Origin: Odontocerum albicorne
Lineage: Eukaryota > Arthropoda > Insecta > Trichoptera > Odontoceridae
DNA length: 64,000 nt
Assembly: GCA_949825065.1 (NCBI GenBank)
Contig: OX463865.1
Location: 19,949,115 to 20,013,114, forward strand
Direction of reading: 5' to 3'
Made by a program: the position numbers and the translations under genes. Below are positions 63,501 to 64,000 of this stretch, one piece after another (position 1 is the first letter of the stretch; the number at the start of each line of letters is the position of its first letter). Under the pieces are notes generated by a model that saw only the letters and a list, made by a program, of their open reading frames with translations, was not told the origin of the DNA and did not search any database.

Positions 63501-64000
63501 TCGCCTGTGCGTGTGCACGCGTGCTTGTTCCGAGGAGTTTACATGTCTGTTAATACATAGGTATATGTCATACATAGGATAGTAAATTTTGTTTTATTTA
63601 AAAAATATTTAAAATGAAGTATCCTGTATATAATAAACCGTTCTTTTTTTACAATTTTTTTTTACTAAAAATTGTAAATTGCGGCGGATTTGCGACATTT
63701 CATTGCGACGAAGATAGTCGATGCGCGTGCTGTGCGTTACGTATTGTTACGACTACTTATGACCATTCTAAATGTATAGTAGTGACATCTTGCAGAGAGA
63801 AGAGAAGTGAATTACCTATGCATGTCACTTATTGTAAGTTTTTAGGATAAATCTCATATCATTAATTACAGTTAAAATGTTCAAATTCATTATGTATGTC
63901 AGTTATTGTGTTTCTGAATTGGTCGTTAAATAAAAACATCTGATTATTATTTTGTATGATTCACTTACATTGTAAATTTTACAATGTAATCAAAATAAAC
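63501..64000. other. AT-rich end of window
   Basis: The open frame 63614-63850 (78 codons, Cys-rich stretch CDEDSRCACCALRIV) has no recognisable family and no splice context. I do not call it a gene. Confidence 0.25.

Noticed and set aside
63614..63850. Cys-rich 78-codon frame, candidate secreted peptide
   Set aside because: No signal peptide with a convincing cleavage site, no known cysteine pattern, and the AT-rich flank gives no gene context.

Overview
This is nuclear DNA of an arthropod, most probably an insect. One spliced gene with GT-AG introns is embedded in a dense, nested mass of transposable elements, tRNA-derived SINEs and tandem arrays. There is no bacterial-style operon and no standalone tRNA or rRNA gene. 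The element mix (RTE- and Jockey-like non-LTR elements, Penelope-like elements with hammerhead-like tails, BEL/Pao, several mariner subfamilies, TTAA-flanked MITEs, a hAT-like MITE) is typical of large insect genomes. The species cannot be named from this window.

The only host gene recognised is the 3' end of a PHLDB/LL5-family gene on the + strand: five terminal coding exons between 21610 and 26967, encoding 236 residues that end in a C-terminal PH domain. Its introns are filled with a Jockey-like element and a 138-bp satellite (intron after exon 2), a Penelope-like tail with an internally amplified 20-bp motif (after exon 3), and SINE pieces (after exon 4). Upstream exons are not visible in the first 21.6 kb and presumably lie outside the window. 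A second, diverged copy of the first visible exon plus about 700 bp of its downstream intron lies near 53.9-54.8 kb. It is preceded by a partial copy of that same intron sequence.

Layout: 1-21 kb holds non-LTR 3' ends, several with attached tandem arrays (340-885, 17310-18550), plus MITEs, a deleted mariner inside a Jockey tail, and an 865-bp palindrome built from a mariner N-terminus. 21-27 kb is the PHLDB gene. 27-45 kb is AT-rich and carries many minisatellites, TTAA-type MITEs, a foldback element, a hAT-like MITE inside an RTE relic, and a mariner. 45-54 kb is a nest: an RTE fragment inside a Jockey endonuclease (17-bp target duplication), then a Penelope-like element split around a GC-rich, 3'-truncated BEL/Pao element. 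54-64 kb holds the duplicated PHLDB exon, a BEL/Pao-type gag between two LTR-like repeats, two full-length mariners with intact termini but dead ORFs, an RTE relic, a 52-bp array and inverted Penelope tails with hammerhead-like cores.

The elements do not form a pathway. What they show is a record of successive insertion and of repeated birth of tandem arrays from transposon 3' ends, SINE bodies and element coding sequence. Coordinates of degenerate fragments are approximate. All homology calls come from reading motifs, not from database searches.
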